DNA of 64,000 nt from Bradyrhizobium genosp. L (GTDB taxonomy: Bacteria; Pseudomonadota; Alphaproteobacteria; Rhizobiales; Xanthobacteraceae). Location of the stretch: contig NZ_CP061378.1 in assembly GCF_015624485.1 (NCBI RefSeq), positions 744,001-808,000 of the forward strand, given 5' to 3'. Shown one piece after another: positions 8,527-17,282 of this stretch. The notes under the pieces were generated by a model. The model saw only the letters and a program-made list of their open reading frames with translations. It was not told the origin of the DNA and made no database searches. Both the position numbers and the translations under genes were made by a program. The first letter of the stretch is position 1. The number at the start of each line of letters is the position of its first letter.

Positions 8527-10526
8527 CACTTGGCTCCCGCGGCGATAAGGCGCGTGCGCGCGGCTTCGACGTGGTCCACATCTTGGGCGGGGATGTCGAA
8601 GTCGCGGTGATAGTTGAAGGTGTGGCCGATCGCGACCGCGAGCAAAGCGACGAAGCAGACCGCGGCGAGCCACCAGATGTACCAGATCAGGCCGAATCCC
8701 ATCACGGTCGCGAGCCCGGCGAGGATGACGCCGGTGCCGGTGCTGGAGGGCATATGGATCGGCTTGAAACCGGTCAGCGGACGCTTGTAGCCGCGGCGCT
8801 TCATGTCCCACCAGGCGTCGTTGTCGTAGACCACGGGCGTGAAGGCGAAATTGTAGGCCGGCGGCGGCGACGAGGTCGCCCATTCCAGCGTCCGCGCGTT
8901 CCAGGGATCGCCGGTCGTGTCCTTCAGCTGCTCACGACGCAGGATGCTGACCGCGAACTGCACCAGCATCGAGATGATGCCGAGGAAGATCAGCAGCGCA
9001 CCGAAGGCGGCGATCACGAACCAGATCTGCAACGACGGATCGTCGAATACGCGCAGCCGCCTTGTGACGCCCATCAGGCCGAGCACGTAGAGCGGCATGA
9101 AGGCGAAATAGAAGCCCGAGACCCAGAACCAGAACGACAGCTTGCCCCAGAACGGATCGAGCCTGAAGCCGAACGCCTTCGGGAACCAGTAGTTGATGCC
9201 GGCGAACAGGCCGAACAGCACGCCGCCGATGATCACGTTGTGGAAATGCGCGACCAGGAACAGGCTGTTATGCAGCACGAAGTCGGCCGGCGGCACCGCC
9301 AGCAGCACGCCGGTCATGCCGCCGAGCACGAAGGTGAGCATGAAGGCGATCGTCCACATCATCGGCAGCTCGAAACGGATGCGGCCGCGATACATCGTGA
9401 GCAGCCAGTTGAACATCTTCGCGCCCGTCGGGATCGAGATGATCATCGTGGTGATGCCGAAGAACGAATTGACGCTGGCGCCGGAGCCCATCGTGAAGAA
9501 ATGATGCAGCCAGACGAGATAAGAGAGGATGGTGATGACGACGGTGGCGTAGACCATCGAGGTGTAGCCGAACAGGCGCTTGCCGGAGAACGTCGCGGTC
9601 ACCTCGGAGAAGATGCCGAAGGCCGGGAGGATCAGGATGTAGACCTCGGGATGGCCCCAGATCCAGATCAGGTTCACGTACATCATCGGGTTGCCGCCGA
9701 AGTCGTTCGTGAAGAAGTTGGTGCCGACGTAACGGTCGAGCGCCAGCAGCGCCAGCACCGCCGTCAGCACCGGGAAGGAGGCGACGATCAGGACGTTGGT
9801 GCAGAGCGCGGTCCAGGTGAACACCGGCATCTTCATCATCGTCATGCCCGGCGCGCGCAGCTTGACGATGGTGCAGATCAAATTGATCCCCGAGAGCGTG
9901 GTGCCGACACCCGCGACCTGCAGGCCCCATATGTAATAGTCGACGCCGACGTCGGGACTGTAGCCGATGTTCGACAGCGGCGGGTAGGCGAGCCAGCCGG
10001 TGCGGGCGAATTCGCCGACGAACAGCGACATCATCACCAGCACGGCGCCGCCGACCGTCATCCAGAAGCTGAAATTGTTGAGGAACGGGAAGGAGACGTC
10101 ACGGGCGCCGATCTGCAACGGCATCACGAAGTTCATCAGGCCGGTGACCAGCGGCATCGCCACGAAGAAGATCATGATCACGCCGTGGGCGGTGAAGACC
10201 TGGTCGTAGTGATGTGCGGGGAGGTAGCCGTCGGCGCCGTTGAAGGCGATCGCCTGCTGCAGGCGCATCATCAGCGCGTCGGCGAAGCCGCGCAGCAGCA
10301 TCACGATGCCGAGCACCATGTACATGATGCCGATCCGCTTGTGGTCGACCGAGGTGAACCACTCGCGCCACAGATAGCCCCAGAGCCGGAAGTAGGTGAC
10401 GATCGCGAACAGCGCGAGGCCGCCGGTTGCGACCACCGCGAAGGTACCGACCAGGATCGGCTCGTGCAGCGGCAGCGCGTCGAGGTTGAGGCGGCCGAAG
10501 ACCATCTTGATGAGATCGGGATTCAT
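8526..10526 (-). CDS. cyoB: Cytochrome bo3 ubiquinol oxidase subunit I
   Basis: 666 residues, the heme-copper oxidase catalytic subunit with about fifteen membrane helices. Landmarks: low-spin heme His in [10 protein letters not shown], the Cu_B/cross-link motif in [20 protein letters not shown] (His and Tyr of the His-Tyr pair), the Cu_B His-His pair in [11 protein letters not shown], and the two heme His ligands in [16 protein letters not shown]. It oxidises ubiquinol, reduces O2 to water and pumps protons at the cytoplasmic membrane. Unlike the other genes of this operon, which overlap, it is separated from cyoA by 183 bases that hold two hairpins. Confidence 0.97.
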   Translation of the reverse strand: MNPDLIKMVFGRLNLDALPLHEPILVGTFAVVATGGLALFAIVTYFRLWGYLWREWFTSVDHKRIGIMYMVLGIVMLLRGFADALMMRLQQAIAFNGADGYLPAHHYDQVFTAHGVIMIFFVAMPLVTGLMNFVMPLQIGARDVSFPFLNNFSFWMTVGGAVLVMMSLFVGEFARTGWLAYPPLSNIGYSPDVGVDYYIWGLQVAGVGTTLSGINLICTIVKLRAPGMTMMKMPVFTWTALCTNVLIVASFPVLTAVLALLALDRYVGTNFFTNDFGGNPMMYVNLIWIWGHPEVYILILPAFGIFSEVTATFSGKRLFGYTSMVYATVVITILSYLVWLHHFFTMGSGASVNSFFGITTMIISIPTGAKMFNWLLTMYRGRIRFELPMMWTIAFMLTFVLGGMTGVLLAVPPADFVLHNSLFLVAHFHNVIIGGVLFGLFAGINYWFPKAFGFRLDPFWGKLSFWFWVSGFYFAFMPLYVLGLMGVTRRLRVFDDPSLQIWFVIAAFGALLIFLGIISMLVQFAVSILRREQLKDTTGDPWNARTLEWATSSPPPAYNFAFTPVVYDNDAWWDMKRRGYKRPLTGFKPIHMPSSTGTGVILAGLATVMGFGLIWYIWWLAAVCFVALLAVAIGHTFNYHRDFDIPAQDVDHVEAARTRLIAAGAK

Positions 10527-10709
10527 GCGGCGGTCCTCAGGATAGCGGAATTGGTTTGCTCAGCTTGCTCGGTGTCATCACCCGCGAATGCGGGTGATTT
10601 AGTATTCCGGAGACGGCAGTACTTGAGCCGATAAGCCGCGGCGTACTGGGTCGCCCGGTCGGGCCGGGCGACGACAACGGTGGATGAGGACAAGGACTTC
10701 ACATCTGCC
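10527..10709. repeat. Intergenic element with two hairpins between cyoA and cyoB
   Basis: This gap holds two perfect inverted repeats: ATCACCCGC-GAAT-GCGGGTGAT (10577-10598, 9-bp arms) and GTCGCCCGG-TCGGG-CCGGGCGAC (10650-10672, 9-bp arms). The layout resembles dispersed palindromic elements I recall from Bradyrhizobium intergenic regions (family membership inferred). No open frame is convincing here. In the transcript the hairpins would stand between cyoA and cyoB and could attenuate or process the mRNA. Confidence 0.7.
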
Positions 10710-11876
10710 TCAGGAGTCTGATTTCGGGCGCTGGCCGAGCAGCAAAGACGTCGATGACGGGTTGACGGGCAGGAACGGCGGGCGCTTCAGCCCGACCCCG
10801 CGCAGCGGCGTCAGGTCGAGCGGCGCGGCGACATCGCGCGACGGCGCACCCTTGATCTCGTCCATCGAACAGATGCCGGCGACGAAGGTCGGCGCGTTGC
10901 CGAGCGGCGCGCCGCGGCGGGCGTATTTGTCGTAGGTCAGCGGCAGCGTGTTGTTGAGGCCCTCGCGGCCGAGGCCGCCCTTGGCGTCGATCGCCATCAT
11001 CTCGCTCATGCACATCTTGCCCGGCTCGACGCACATGTTGAGGATCGCCTTGTAGAGATCGCGATCGACCGTGCCGTAGAAGCGGACCGGATCGTTCTGG
11101 CTCGGGCGTTCGAGTTGCAGATAGTCGCTGCGGCCGAGCATGTCCGGGCTCGCCCTGGCGCTTGCGATCCATTTGTCGAAGTCGGCGGCCGACAGGCTCT
11201 TGAACGCGAAATGCATGCCGGAGAATCCGGCGCCGCTGTAATTGGCGGAGAAGCCGCGGAAGGTGCCCGGCTGGTTGGCGACCGCGTGCAGCTTGGTCTC
11301 CATGCCGGGCATGGCGTAGATCTGGCCGGCGAGGGCCGGGACGTAGAAGGAGTTCATCACGGAGGAGGCCGTGATGGCGAAGCGGATCGGGCGGTCGACC
11401 GGAGCCGCGAGCTCGTTGACGGTGGCGACGCCGTAGTCGGGGTAGATGAACAGCCACTTCCAGTCGAGCGCCACCACCTGAACGTTGAGCGGAGCGTCCT
11501 GCGTCGCGATCGGGCGGTTGGTGTCGATGCGGCCGAGCGTGCGGTAGGGATCGAGCAGATGGGTGCCCATCCAGGTCAGCGCGCCCAGGCAGATGATGAT
11601 CAGGAGCGGCGCCGACCAGATCACGAGCTCGAGCTGGGTCGAGTGATCCCACTCCGGCTCGTAGGTGGCTTCCGTGTTGGATTGGCGGTAGCGCCAGGCG
11701 AACAGCACGGTGAGCGCCATCACCGGAATCACGATCACCAGCATCAGGATGGTGGAGATCACGACCAGGTCGCGCTGCTGGGCGGCGACGTCGCCGGCGG
11801 GGGCCAGGACGACGAAATCGCAACCCCCGAGCAGCGCCACAAACGGCAATAAGGCCAGTAATTTCAAGGCGCGCAC
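10710..11876 (-). CDS. cyoA: Cytochrome bo3 ubiquinol oxidase subunit II
   Basis: 388 residues. A lipoprotein signal with lipobox LLGGC (Cys19) is followed by two membrane helices (about residues 38-62 and 85-105) and a periplasmic cupredoxin-like domain (VVALDWKWLFIYPDYGVATV, then SFYVPALAGQIYAMPGM, then SGAGFSGMHFAF). The Cu_A ligands of cytochrome c oxidases are absent, as expected for a quinol oxidase. The C-terminus is longer than in E. coli and carries a Cys pair in ILNMCVEPGKMCMSEMM, followed by a tail of about 90 residues of unknown role. It is the first gene of the operon; a strong palindrome lies upstream. Confidence 0.94.
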   Translation of the reverse strand: MRALKLLALLPFVALLGGCDFVVLAPAGDVAAQQRDLVVISTILMLVIVIPVMALTVLFAWRYRQSNTEATYEPEWDHSTQLELVIWSAPLLIIICLGALTWMGTHLLDPYRTLGRIDTNRPIATQDAPLNVQVVALDWKWLFIYPDYGVATVNELAAPVDRPIRFAITASSVMNSFYVPALAGQIYAMPGMETKLHAVANQPGTFRGFSANYSGAGFSGMHFAFKSLSAADFDKWIASARASPDMLGRSDYLQLERPSQNDPVRFYGTVDRDLYKAILNMCVEPGKMCMSEMMAIDAKGGLGREGLNNTLPLTYDKYARRGAPLGNAPTFVAGICSMDEIKGAPSRDVAAPLDLTPLRGVGLKRPPFLPVNPSSTSLLLGQRPKSDS

Positions 11877-11937
11877 GGCTCACCCCATTAGAATTTTATG
11901 AGTTCTGCCAAGGGGTAGCTGCGATGCAGCAAATCGG

Positions 11938-11960
11938 ACATTGGACAATTTGTCCAATGT
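11938..11960. promoter_or_regulatory. Candidate operator between cyoA and the divergent MFS gene (10-bp arms)
   Basis: ACATTGGACA-ATT-TGTCCAATGT is a perfect inverted repeat with 10-bp arms and a three-base spacer, about 60 bases upstream of the cyoA start and 90 upstream of the MFS gene. Its length and A/T-rich centre fit a dimeric repressor site. I do not recognise it as an FNR/FixK, NnrR or RegA box, so the regulator is unknown. Confidence 0.6.
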
Positions 11961-12047
11961 TGCAGTGCGAGATGGGGGATCAGAAATTTACCGGGAACGC
12001 GCGGCAAAGGCTGCCCGCGGCCGCACTTTCCAGGGACGGTTTCGGCG

Positions 12048-13355
12048 ATGGCACAGGCCCCAGCAATGGCTCACGGCACCCCGACGGCATCAGGTCACGG
12101 CCAGGCCAAGCCCGGCGAGATCGCCATCGGCGTGATCATCGGGCGGACCTCGGAATTCTTCGACTTCTTCGTCTACGCCATCGCCTCGGTGATCGTGTTC
12201 CCGAAGCTGGTGTTTCCGTTCGTCAACGAGCTCACCGGCACGCTCTATTCATTCGGCATCTTCGCGCTGGCGTTCGCCGCGCGGCCGCTCGGCACCATCA
12301 TCTTCATGGCGGTCGACCGCCGGCACGGCAAGGGCGCCAAGCTCGTCATCGCGCTGTTCCTGCTCGGGACGTCCACGGTCGCGATCGCGTTCCTGCCCGG
12401 TCATGCCGACATCGGTGCCGCCGCGATCTGGCTGCTCGCCGCGGCGCGGATCGCGCAGGGTATCGCGTGGGGCGGCGCCTGGGACGGCCTTGCCTCGCTG
12501 CTGGCGATGAATGCGCCTTCGCGGCATCGCGGCTGGTACGCGATGGTGCCGCAGCTCGGCGCGCCGCTCGGGCTGATCGTGGCGAGCGCGCTGTTCGCGT
12601 TCTTTGCCGGCAATCTGTCGGCGGACGATTTCTTCGACTGGGGCTGGCGCTATCCGTTCTTCGTCGCCTTCGCCATCAACGTGGTGGCGCTGTTCGCGCG
12701 GCTGCGGATCGTCGCGACCGAAGAATACGCCGAGCTGTTCGAAAGCCGCGACCTGCAGCCGACACGCATCAGCGAGACCGTCAAGGAAGAGGGGCGCCAC
12801 ATCCTGCTCGGCGCCTTCGCGCCGCTGGCGAGCTTTGCGCTGTTCCACATGGTCACGGTGTTTCCGCTATCCTGGGTGTTCCTGTTCACCCGGGAGAGCC
12901 CGGTGCGCTTCCTGATCATCGAGATGGTCGGCGCCATGGTCGGCGTCGGCGCGATCGTGGCCTCGGGCGTGATCGCCGACAGCATCGGCCGCAAGCCGCT
13001 GCTGATCGGTTCGGCGATCGCGATCGCGGTCTATAGCGGCTTCGCCCCGCAGCTGCTCGACGCCGGCGCCTATGGCGAGACCGTCTACATGGTGCTCGGC
13101 TTCGTGCTGCTCGGTCTGTCCTTCGGCCAGTCGTCGGGCGCGATCGCCTCGAGCTTCGCGCAGACCTATCGCTATACGGCGTCAGCCCTGACCTCGGATT
13201 TCGCCTGGCTGTTCGGCGCCGGCTTCGCGCCACTTGCGGCGCTGCTGCTGGCGACCCATTTCGGCCTGCTCTCGGCCGGTGCGTATCTGTTGTCCGGCGC
13301 GGTGTGGACGCTGCTGGCGCTGTGGCTCAGCGGCCTGCGCGAGGCGGAGAGCTGA
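12048..13355 (+). CDS. MFS transporter, MHS-like family
   Basis: 435 residues with about twelve membrane segments. The N-terminus carries GRTSEFFDFFVYAIAS, a variant of the MHS signature (Phe-Phe-Asp-Phe-Phe in place of Trp-Tyr-Asp-Phe), and TM4 has RIAQGIAWGGAWDGLASLLA. The loop 2-3 motif A is degenerate (MAVDRRHGKGAKL), while the second copy is intact (VIADSIGRKPLLIG). ATG at 12048 is used; ATG at 12066 is also possible. It is divergent from cyoA with a shared 171-base region containing a 23-base inverted repeat, so expression may be coordinated with the oxidase. Substrate unknown. Confidence 0.8.
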   Translation: MAQAPAMAHGTPTASGHGQAKPGEIAIGVIIGRTSEFFDFFVYAIASVIVFPKLVFPFVNELTGTLYSFGIFALAFAARPLGTIIFMAVDRRHGKGAKLVIALFLLGTSTVAIAFLPGHADIGAAAIWLLAAARIAQGIAWGGAWDGLASLLAMNAPSRHRGWYAMVPQLGAPLGLIVASALFAFFAGNLSADDFFDWGWRYPFFVAFAINVVALFARLRIVATEEYAELFESRDLQPTRISETVKEEGRHILLGAFAPLASFALFHMVTVFPLSWVFLFTRESPVRFLIIEMVGAMVGVGAIVASGVIADSIGRKPLLIGSAIAIAVYSGFAPQLLDAGAYGETVYMVLGFVLLGLSFGQSSGAIASSFAQTYRYTASALTSDFAWLFGAGFAPLAALLLATHFGLLSAGAYLLSGAVWTLLALWLSGLREAES

Positions 13356-13362
13356 CTCATCT

Positions 13363-13488
13363 CCTTCCCCCTGAAAGGGGGAAGGTCGGGATGGGGGGCA
13401 GCCACAAGCACCGCTCTATGCGGAGAGACCGAATCCCCACCCGCTTTGCTCTGGCGAGCAAAGCGACCTCCCCTTTTCAAGGGGAGGT
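13363..13488. repeat. Intergenic repeat with two C/G-run hairpins
   Basis: Two inverted repeats flank this stretch: CCTTCCCCC-TGAAA-GGGGGAAGG (13363-13385) and ACCTCCCCTT-TTC-AAGGGGAGGT (13466-13488). It lies between two convergent genes and may act as a bidirectional terminator. The C-run/G-run design is a dispersed type I recall from Bradyrhizobium genomes (inference). Confidence 0.6.
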
Positions 13489-13493
13489 GGAGT

Positions 13494-14282
13494 TCACCGA
13501 AACAGCCCGTCGACGCGGAAGGAATAACCGACGCCGACCACATAGGTCGGCGAGTTGCGGTTGAGGCCGAACGCGACATGGAGGTCGACCTGCTGGGTCG
13601 GCGTCAAATGAGCCATGCCGCCGGAATTGATGAGCTGGGTCGGCACCGCGCCATTGGGATAATCGCCGACATATTCGGTGAACACGCTGAGCTTTTCGGT
13701 CAGCTTCTTCTCGATCACGAAGGTCGCCTCCGAGATGTGGCGGCCCGTCAGCTCGGCGGGACGGAAGAACTCCGTGAACATGCCGCTGAGCCCCCAGCCA
13801 TCGTGCAACTCCCACGACCATGGCAGCTGGATGTAGGGCTGCGTGCCACGGCCGGCGATCGCGGTCGCGCCGGTCGGCAGCGCGACGCCGGCCGTGATCG
13901 ACAGGTCGATCTTGCCGGGCACCGGGCTGACCTGCCATTTGACCGCCGGCGCGACGTCGGAAAAGCCTGAAGCGCCCAGTCCTTTCAGCGGGCCGACATA
14001 GCTCGGCAAATCGATGAGCACCTCGAGGCAGGGCGCGACGCCGAGCCGCCAGCGGCTGTTGCTGCCGTCGATGGTGCGGCCGCCGTCGCGGCCGGTCAGG
14101 TTGACGCCGTTCTCGTTCTGCAGGCTTCCGACCGGCACGACGATGCTCGAATTGGTCACGTCGGGCCGGTCGGTCGCCATCTCGTCGCTCGATTTCGGAC
14201 AGCCTTCTGCATGGGCGGCAGCGGAGGCGGCTGTCGCAAGCGCGGTCAATCGAGCGACGACACCGAGCCGGTTCAGAAACAC
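13494..14282 (-). CDS. Outer-membrane-like transporter (phenol MetA-pathway type), signal peptide
   Basis: 262 residues from a GTG start at 14282, chosen because GGAG lies eight bases upstream and the translated N-terminus (FLNRLGVVARLTALATAASA, cleavage after AHA) is a proper signal peptide. A longer frame to 14426 exists, but its first residues are the translation of an intergenic palindromic repeat, so that start is artificial. The mature part has alternating hydrophobic/polar beta-strand character (KWQVSPVPGKIDLSITAGVA, KLSVFTEYVGDYP) and ends in Phe-Arg after an aromatic-containing strand, as in small outer-membrane barrels of the 'putative MetA-pathway of phenol degradation' family. Two Cys near the N-terminus (CPKS, APCLEV) may form a disulfide. 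Function not known. Confidence 0.7.
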   Translation of the reverse strand: MFLNRLGVVARLTALATAASAAAHAEGCPKSSDEMATDRPDVTNSSIVVPVGSLQNENGVNLTGRDGGRTIDGSNSRWRLGVAPCLEVLIDLPSYVGPLKGLGASGFSDVAPAVKWQVSPVPGKIDLSITAGVALPTGATAIAGRGTQPYIQLPWSWELHDGWGLSGMFTEFFRPAELTGRHISEATFVIEKKLTEKLSVFTEYVGDYPNGAVPTQLINSGGMAHLTPTQQVDLHVAFGLNRNSPTYVVGVGYSFRVDGLFR

Positions 14283-14393
14283 TGGGGATGCTCCAATCGC
14301 GCGGTGCCGCTGCTGGGGGGCAGCACCAATGGAGATCGTGCGAGGCGGCAGATATTCCCGCCTCAGCCTGCTAGATAACTGCACCCTCCACGA

Positions 14394-14515
14394 GTCGTCC
14401 CGGCGAAAGCCGGGACCCATAACCACAGAGCATTGTTGCTTGAGCGCGCCGTGGCCCCAGCTTCTTCAAACGACTGATGACGGTGGTTATGGGTCCCGGC
14501 CTTCGCCGGGACGAC
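14394..14515. repeat. 122-bp palindromic intergenic repeat, copy 1 of family A
   Basis: Begins GTCGTCCCGGCGAAAGCCGG and ends with the near-complement (CCTTCGCCGGGACGAC); the outer arms (ACCCATAACCAC / GTGGTTATGGGT) extend the complementarity to about 33 bases. Copies 2 and 3 lie at 25377-25496 and 63773-63894. This copy is non-coding and lies upstream of the outer-membrane-like gene. Confidence 0.85.
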
Positions 14516-14555
14516 GGCGGTGATTAAGCGCGGGCTCAATCGATGTCCGCGAGCC

Positions 14556-16067
14556 TCAATCCACCACGATCTTGACGCGGTCGCGCGGCTTGACCTGGGC
14601 GTGGGCGTCGAGGCCATTGAGGACGCGGAAGCGCTCGGCCGGGTGATCGATGCCGGCCATGCGGTGCGAGAGCGATTCCACGGTGTCGCCGGGCTGCACG
14701 TTGATCACCTTGATGCGCAGCGGACGTGCGGCCTGGATCTCCTCGAGGGTCAGGCGGCGGAACGAGTTGACGGTCTCGCGCGCATTGCGCTCGCTCTCGG
14801 TGGACTTCTGCTTGGCGGCGAAGATGAAGCGGTAGACGTCGCTGCCGAAGCGTAGCGCGTAGACCTTGAACTGCCACTGGTCGCCATGCGCGGTGGCGGA
14901 GGCCGCCGGAAAACCGTTGATGTTGATGTCCTCGGTCGAGGCCTTGTCGACGCCTTCCATCCAGCCCGAGTTGAGGTAATCGCCGAGCGACTGCTCGGCC
15001 GGCACCCGCACCACGTCGAAGCGCATCGCCTGGCTGCCGCCCTCGCGCACGCCGATCACCGCCTGCGCGGTGTTGTCGAGCGTGAAGGTGTCGGGCGCGG
15101 TGAAGGTGAAGCCGAGCTTGGGATGCAGGAAGCGGCGGCCGCGCACGAAGCCTTCGCTCGGATCCTCGCCATAGACGATGTTGTCGATCGCGGCGAGATA
15201 GGTCTCGCGGTCGCGCTCGTCGCTGTCGGGCGACGAGTATTGCCGCGCGGTGGTCTGCGCATTGGCGATGCGCTCCGGCGTCGCCGGATGCGAGGAGGTG
15301 AAATCCTGCGCACGCGGATCGAGCGCGGTGCGGCCGACCTTGAGCGCGGCGTTGCGCTCCATCGCGGTCAGGAAGCGCGCCGCGCCGTAGGGATCGAAAT
15401 GCGCGCGCGCGGCAATCCCGACGCCGATGCCGTCGGCCTCGAATTCCTGCTGCCGCGAGAAGCTCGCCATCGTCAGCTTGGTCTTGGCGAGTGCGAGCGC
15501 GGTGAGATCGGGATCGGTGCTCATGTCGGTGACGACGCGCGTCACCACCGCGGCCTGGCGGGCCTGGTCCTCGCGCATCGCGGCGTGCTTGGCCAGCACA
15601 TGCGCCATCTCGTGGCTCAGCACCGAGGAGAGCTCGGACGTGTCGCTGGCGAGCGCGATCAGGCCGCGCGTGACATAGAGCTGGCCGGTCGGCAGTGCGA
15701 AGGCGTTGACCGCGCCGGAATTGAGGATGGTGACCTTGTAGGCCTGGTCGGGCCGGTCGGAGGCCGCAACCAGCCGCTCGACGGTCTTGCTGATCAGCGC
15801 CTCGAGCCTGGGGTCGTCATAGGCGCCGCCATAGGTCGACAGGATGCGCTCATGCTCGCGCTCGCTGGCCGGCGTCTGCTGCACGATCCGGTTCGGCTTG
15901 ATCGGCGCGGCCGACGCCGGGGGCGCCGCGACCTGCTCGAAGCGGCCGGCGTTGCCGCAGGCCGAGAGCGTGAGCGCGGCGCAAAGCAGCGCCGGCGCAG
16001 CTGCAAGGCAGCGACCCGTCACTTCCCCACGCCGTCCTGCGCGCTCAATCACGTTTTCAAAACTCAC
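14556..16067 (-). CDS. M48 family zinc metalloprotease, lipoprotein with C-terminal LysM-like region
   Basis: About 503 residues. A hydrophobic leader ends in a lipobox (TLSAC, Cys37), so the protein is probably anchored in a periplasm-facing membrane leaflet. The peptidase domain carries HEMAH (zinc-binding HExxH) in SVLSHEMAHVLAKHAA and the distal Glu in QQEFEADGIGVGIAARA. A central region of about 130 residues is unassigned, and the C-terminal 50 residues resemble a LysM module (INVQPGDTVESLSHRM, FRVLNGLDAHAQVKPRDRVK), suggesting peptidoglycan association. The architecture resembles BepA/LoiP-like quality-control proteases. The start is uncertain: 16067 is a GTG without a clear ribosome-binding site, and later GTG codons are possible. 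Confidence 0.85.
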   Translation of the reverse strand: MSFENVIERAGRRGEVTGRCLAAAPALLCAALTLSACGNAGRFEQVAAPPASAAPIKPNRIVQQTPASEREHERILSTYGGAYDDPRLEALISKTVERLVAASDRPDQAYKVTILNSGAVNAFALPTGQLYVTRGLIALASDTSELSSVLSHEMAHVLAKHAAMREDQARQAAVVTRVVTDMSTDPDLTALALAKTKLTMASFSRQQEFEADGIGVGIAARAHFDPYGAARFLTAMERNAALKVGRTALDPRAQDFTSSHPATPERIANAQTTARQYSSPDSDERDRETYLAAIDNIVYGEDPSEGFVRGRRFLHPKLGFTFTAPDTFTLDNTAQAVIGVREGGSQAMRFDVVRVPAEQSLGDYLNSGWMEGVDKASTEDININGFPAASATAHGDQWQFKVYALRFGSDVYRFIFAAKQKSTESERNARETVNSFRRLTLEEIQAARPLRIKVINVQPGDTVESLSHRMAGIDHPAERFRVLNGLDAHAQVKPRDRVKIVVD

Positions 16068-16118
16068 AATTTTATCGAATGAACCGAACGGGGCTTCGAT
16101 CTCTGCGGTCCCGCGCCC

Positions 16119-16916
16119 CTAGTTCCCGCCAACCAGCTCCACCTGCCCGACCCGGAGCAGTTCGATTCGTGGCCCACGTCGTGCTTCCACCCAGCCTCGG
16201 ACCCGAATCCTTCGATTTTCGAGGGACTTGGGCGCCAACCCGGCCGCCTCGAACGCAGGGACTATGCGCCTTGAAATAGTCGCCGCAAAGTCCTGTGTCC
16301 AGTTTCGGCCGAAATTCAGGTAGGTCGTTGACCCAGCCTGCCGCACCGACAAAACCCTGCCCTCGACCACCGCAAAGCGCCCGATCCCCGCCAAAATATC
16401 GCCCGGACTTTCGGCGTTTTTTATGACCGTTAACTCTCCCCAGGTTCCCGATTTGGCGGCCCGCGCCTCGGCCTCCGCCGCCATCAGCAGCGCGGTGCAG
16501 TCCTTGGCCACGCTGTCGGGCGATACCAGCACGAGCCCCTGCCGGAGCAACTCGCTTTGCACCGGCGTCTCGCTCCCGGCGAGGAAGACGTAAGCCGGCT
16601 GGCGGCCATAGCGATCCGGCGTGTCGTCGCCGCCGCGCAGGCTCACCTCGCGGCCGACCAAAAGCGCCGATAGTGCCGCCATCGCCTTGGCTTTGTCCGC
16701 GACTTCGATACCGGCCAGCCTGATCTCGCTGCCGTCATCGAGCCGGAAGCTGCGTGCATCGACGATGGCTGCGACACGACCTTCGCCCTGGGTCTCGAAA
16801 TCGCATCCGGCCGCGTCAGCCCGCCCGATGCACGCGCCGATCAGCACGGCGCAGGCCGTCGTGATCGTCAGCACATTCAGTCTGCGATTTGGTGCTCTCT
16901 TGCGCGCGCGTGTCAT
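16119..16916 (-). CDS. SNase (thermonuclease)-fold secreted protein, probably altered active site
   Basis: About 265 residues from ATG 16916 (MTRARKRAPN, a basic N-terminus followed by a hydrophobic stretch ending IGRADA, a signal peptide). A longer frame to 17042 lacks signal-like sequence at its start. The SNase-like domain is recognisable: VAAIVDARSFRLDDGSEIRL, then AGIEVADKA, then DRYGRQPAYVFL. By eye against Staphylococcus nuclease, Arg35 and Arg87 are kept, but Asp21 appears replaced by Arg, Asp40 by Glu and Glu43 by Asp, so calcium-dependent nuclease activity is doubtful. The C-terminal 100 residues contain an OB-like segment (VVEGRVLSVRQAGSTTYLNF) seen in related secreted proteins. 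Confidence 0.75.
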   Translation of the reverse strand: MTRARKRAPNRRLNVLTITTACAVLIGACIGRADAAGCDFETQGEGRVAAIVDARSFRLDDGSEIRLAGIEVADKAKAMAALSALLVGREVSLRGGDDTPDRYGRQPAYVFLAGSETPVQSELLRQGLVLVSPDSVAKDCTALLMAAEAEARAAKSGTWGELTVIKNAESPGDILAGIGRFAVVEGRVLSVRQAGSTTYLNFGRNWTQDFAATISRRIVPAFEAAGLAPKSLENRRIRVRGWVEARRGPRIELLRVGQVELVGGN

Positions 16917-17282
16917 GCTTTCCGTGCTGGGTCCGCCGGTTCGGTCGCGTCCGAATCTGCCGCTGTTCACGCCGCTTCGCAACTGCCGGTTGAATGAACG
17001 GCATTTGCGGTGGCATTCGGTTCCATCGTCGCGGCCATTCAAGTCTCATTCCGGGACGTGCGTCGCCGCAATTCTAGAGGCGTCCACGCGAATCGCGCGG
17101 CCGTGGTCGACTAAAGTTAATCAATCCTTATTTGTCTTGTTGGCGTCGCGATCCACTGTTACCTTTTGTCGCATTGCCAGTGCGCGTCAATTATACGCTT
17201 GCGCGACTTTTTTCTCGAAGCGCAAGAAAGCGGATAAGAGCTCCGCACATAAACCCAGCCCTGGCACGCGGGAGTGCGGCCA
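16917..17282. other. Intergenic region between divergent SNase-like and repeat-protein genes
   Basis: No convincing gene. The part from about 17110 to 17215 is unusually A/T-rich for the window (TTAATCAATCCTTATTTGTC and a TTATAC near 17191), which suits promoters for the divergent genes. A 7-bp inverted repeat CTTGCGC/GCGCAAG (17199-17226) encloses a T-run. GGGAG at 17270-17274 is the ribosome-binding site of the repeat protein. Confidence 0.5.

Noticed and set aside
8571..10634. 687-codon plus-strand frame over cyoB
   Set aside because: His/Asp/Glu/Arg-rich mirror of a membrane-protein gene; no family features.
14283..14426. Longer start of the outer-membrane-like gene
   Set aside because: The extra N-terminus is the translated family A repeat; the GTG at 14282 has a proper ribosome-binding site and signal peptide.
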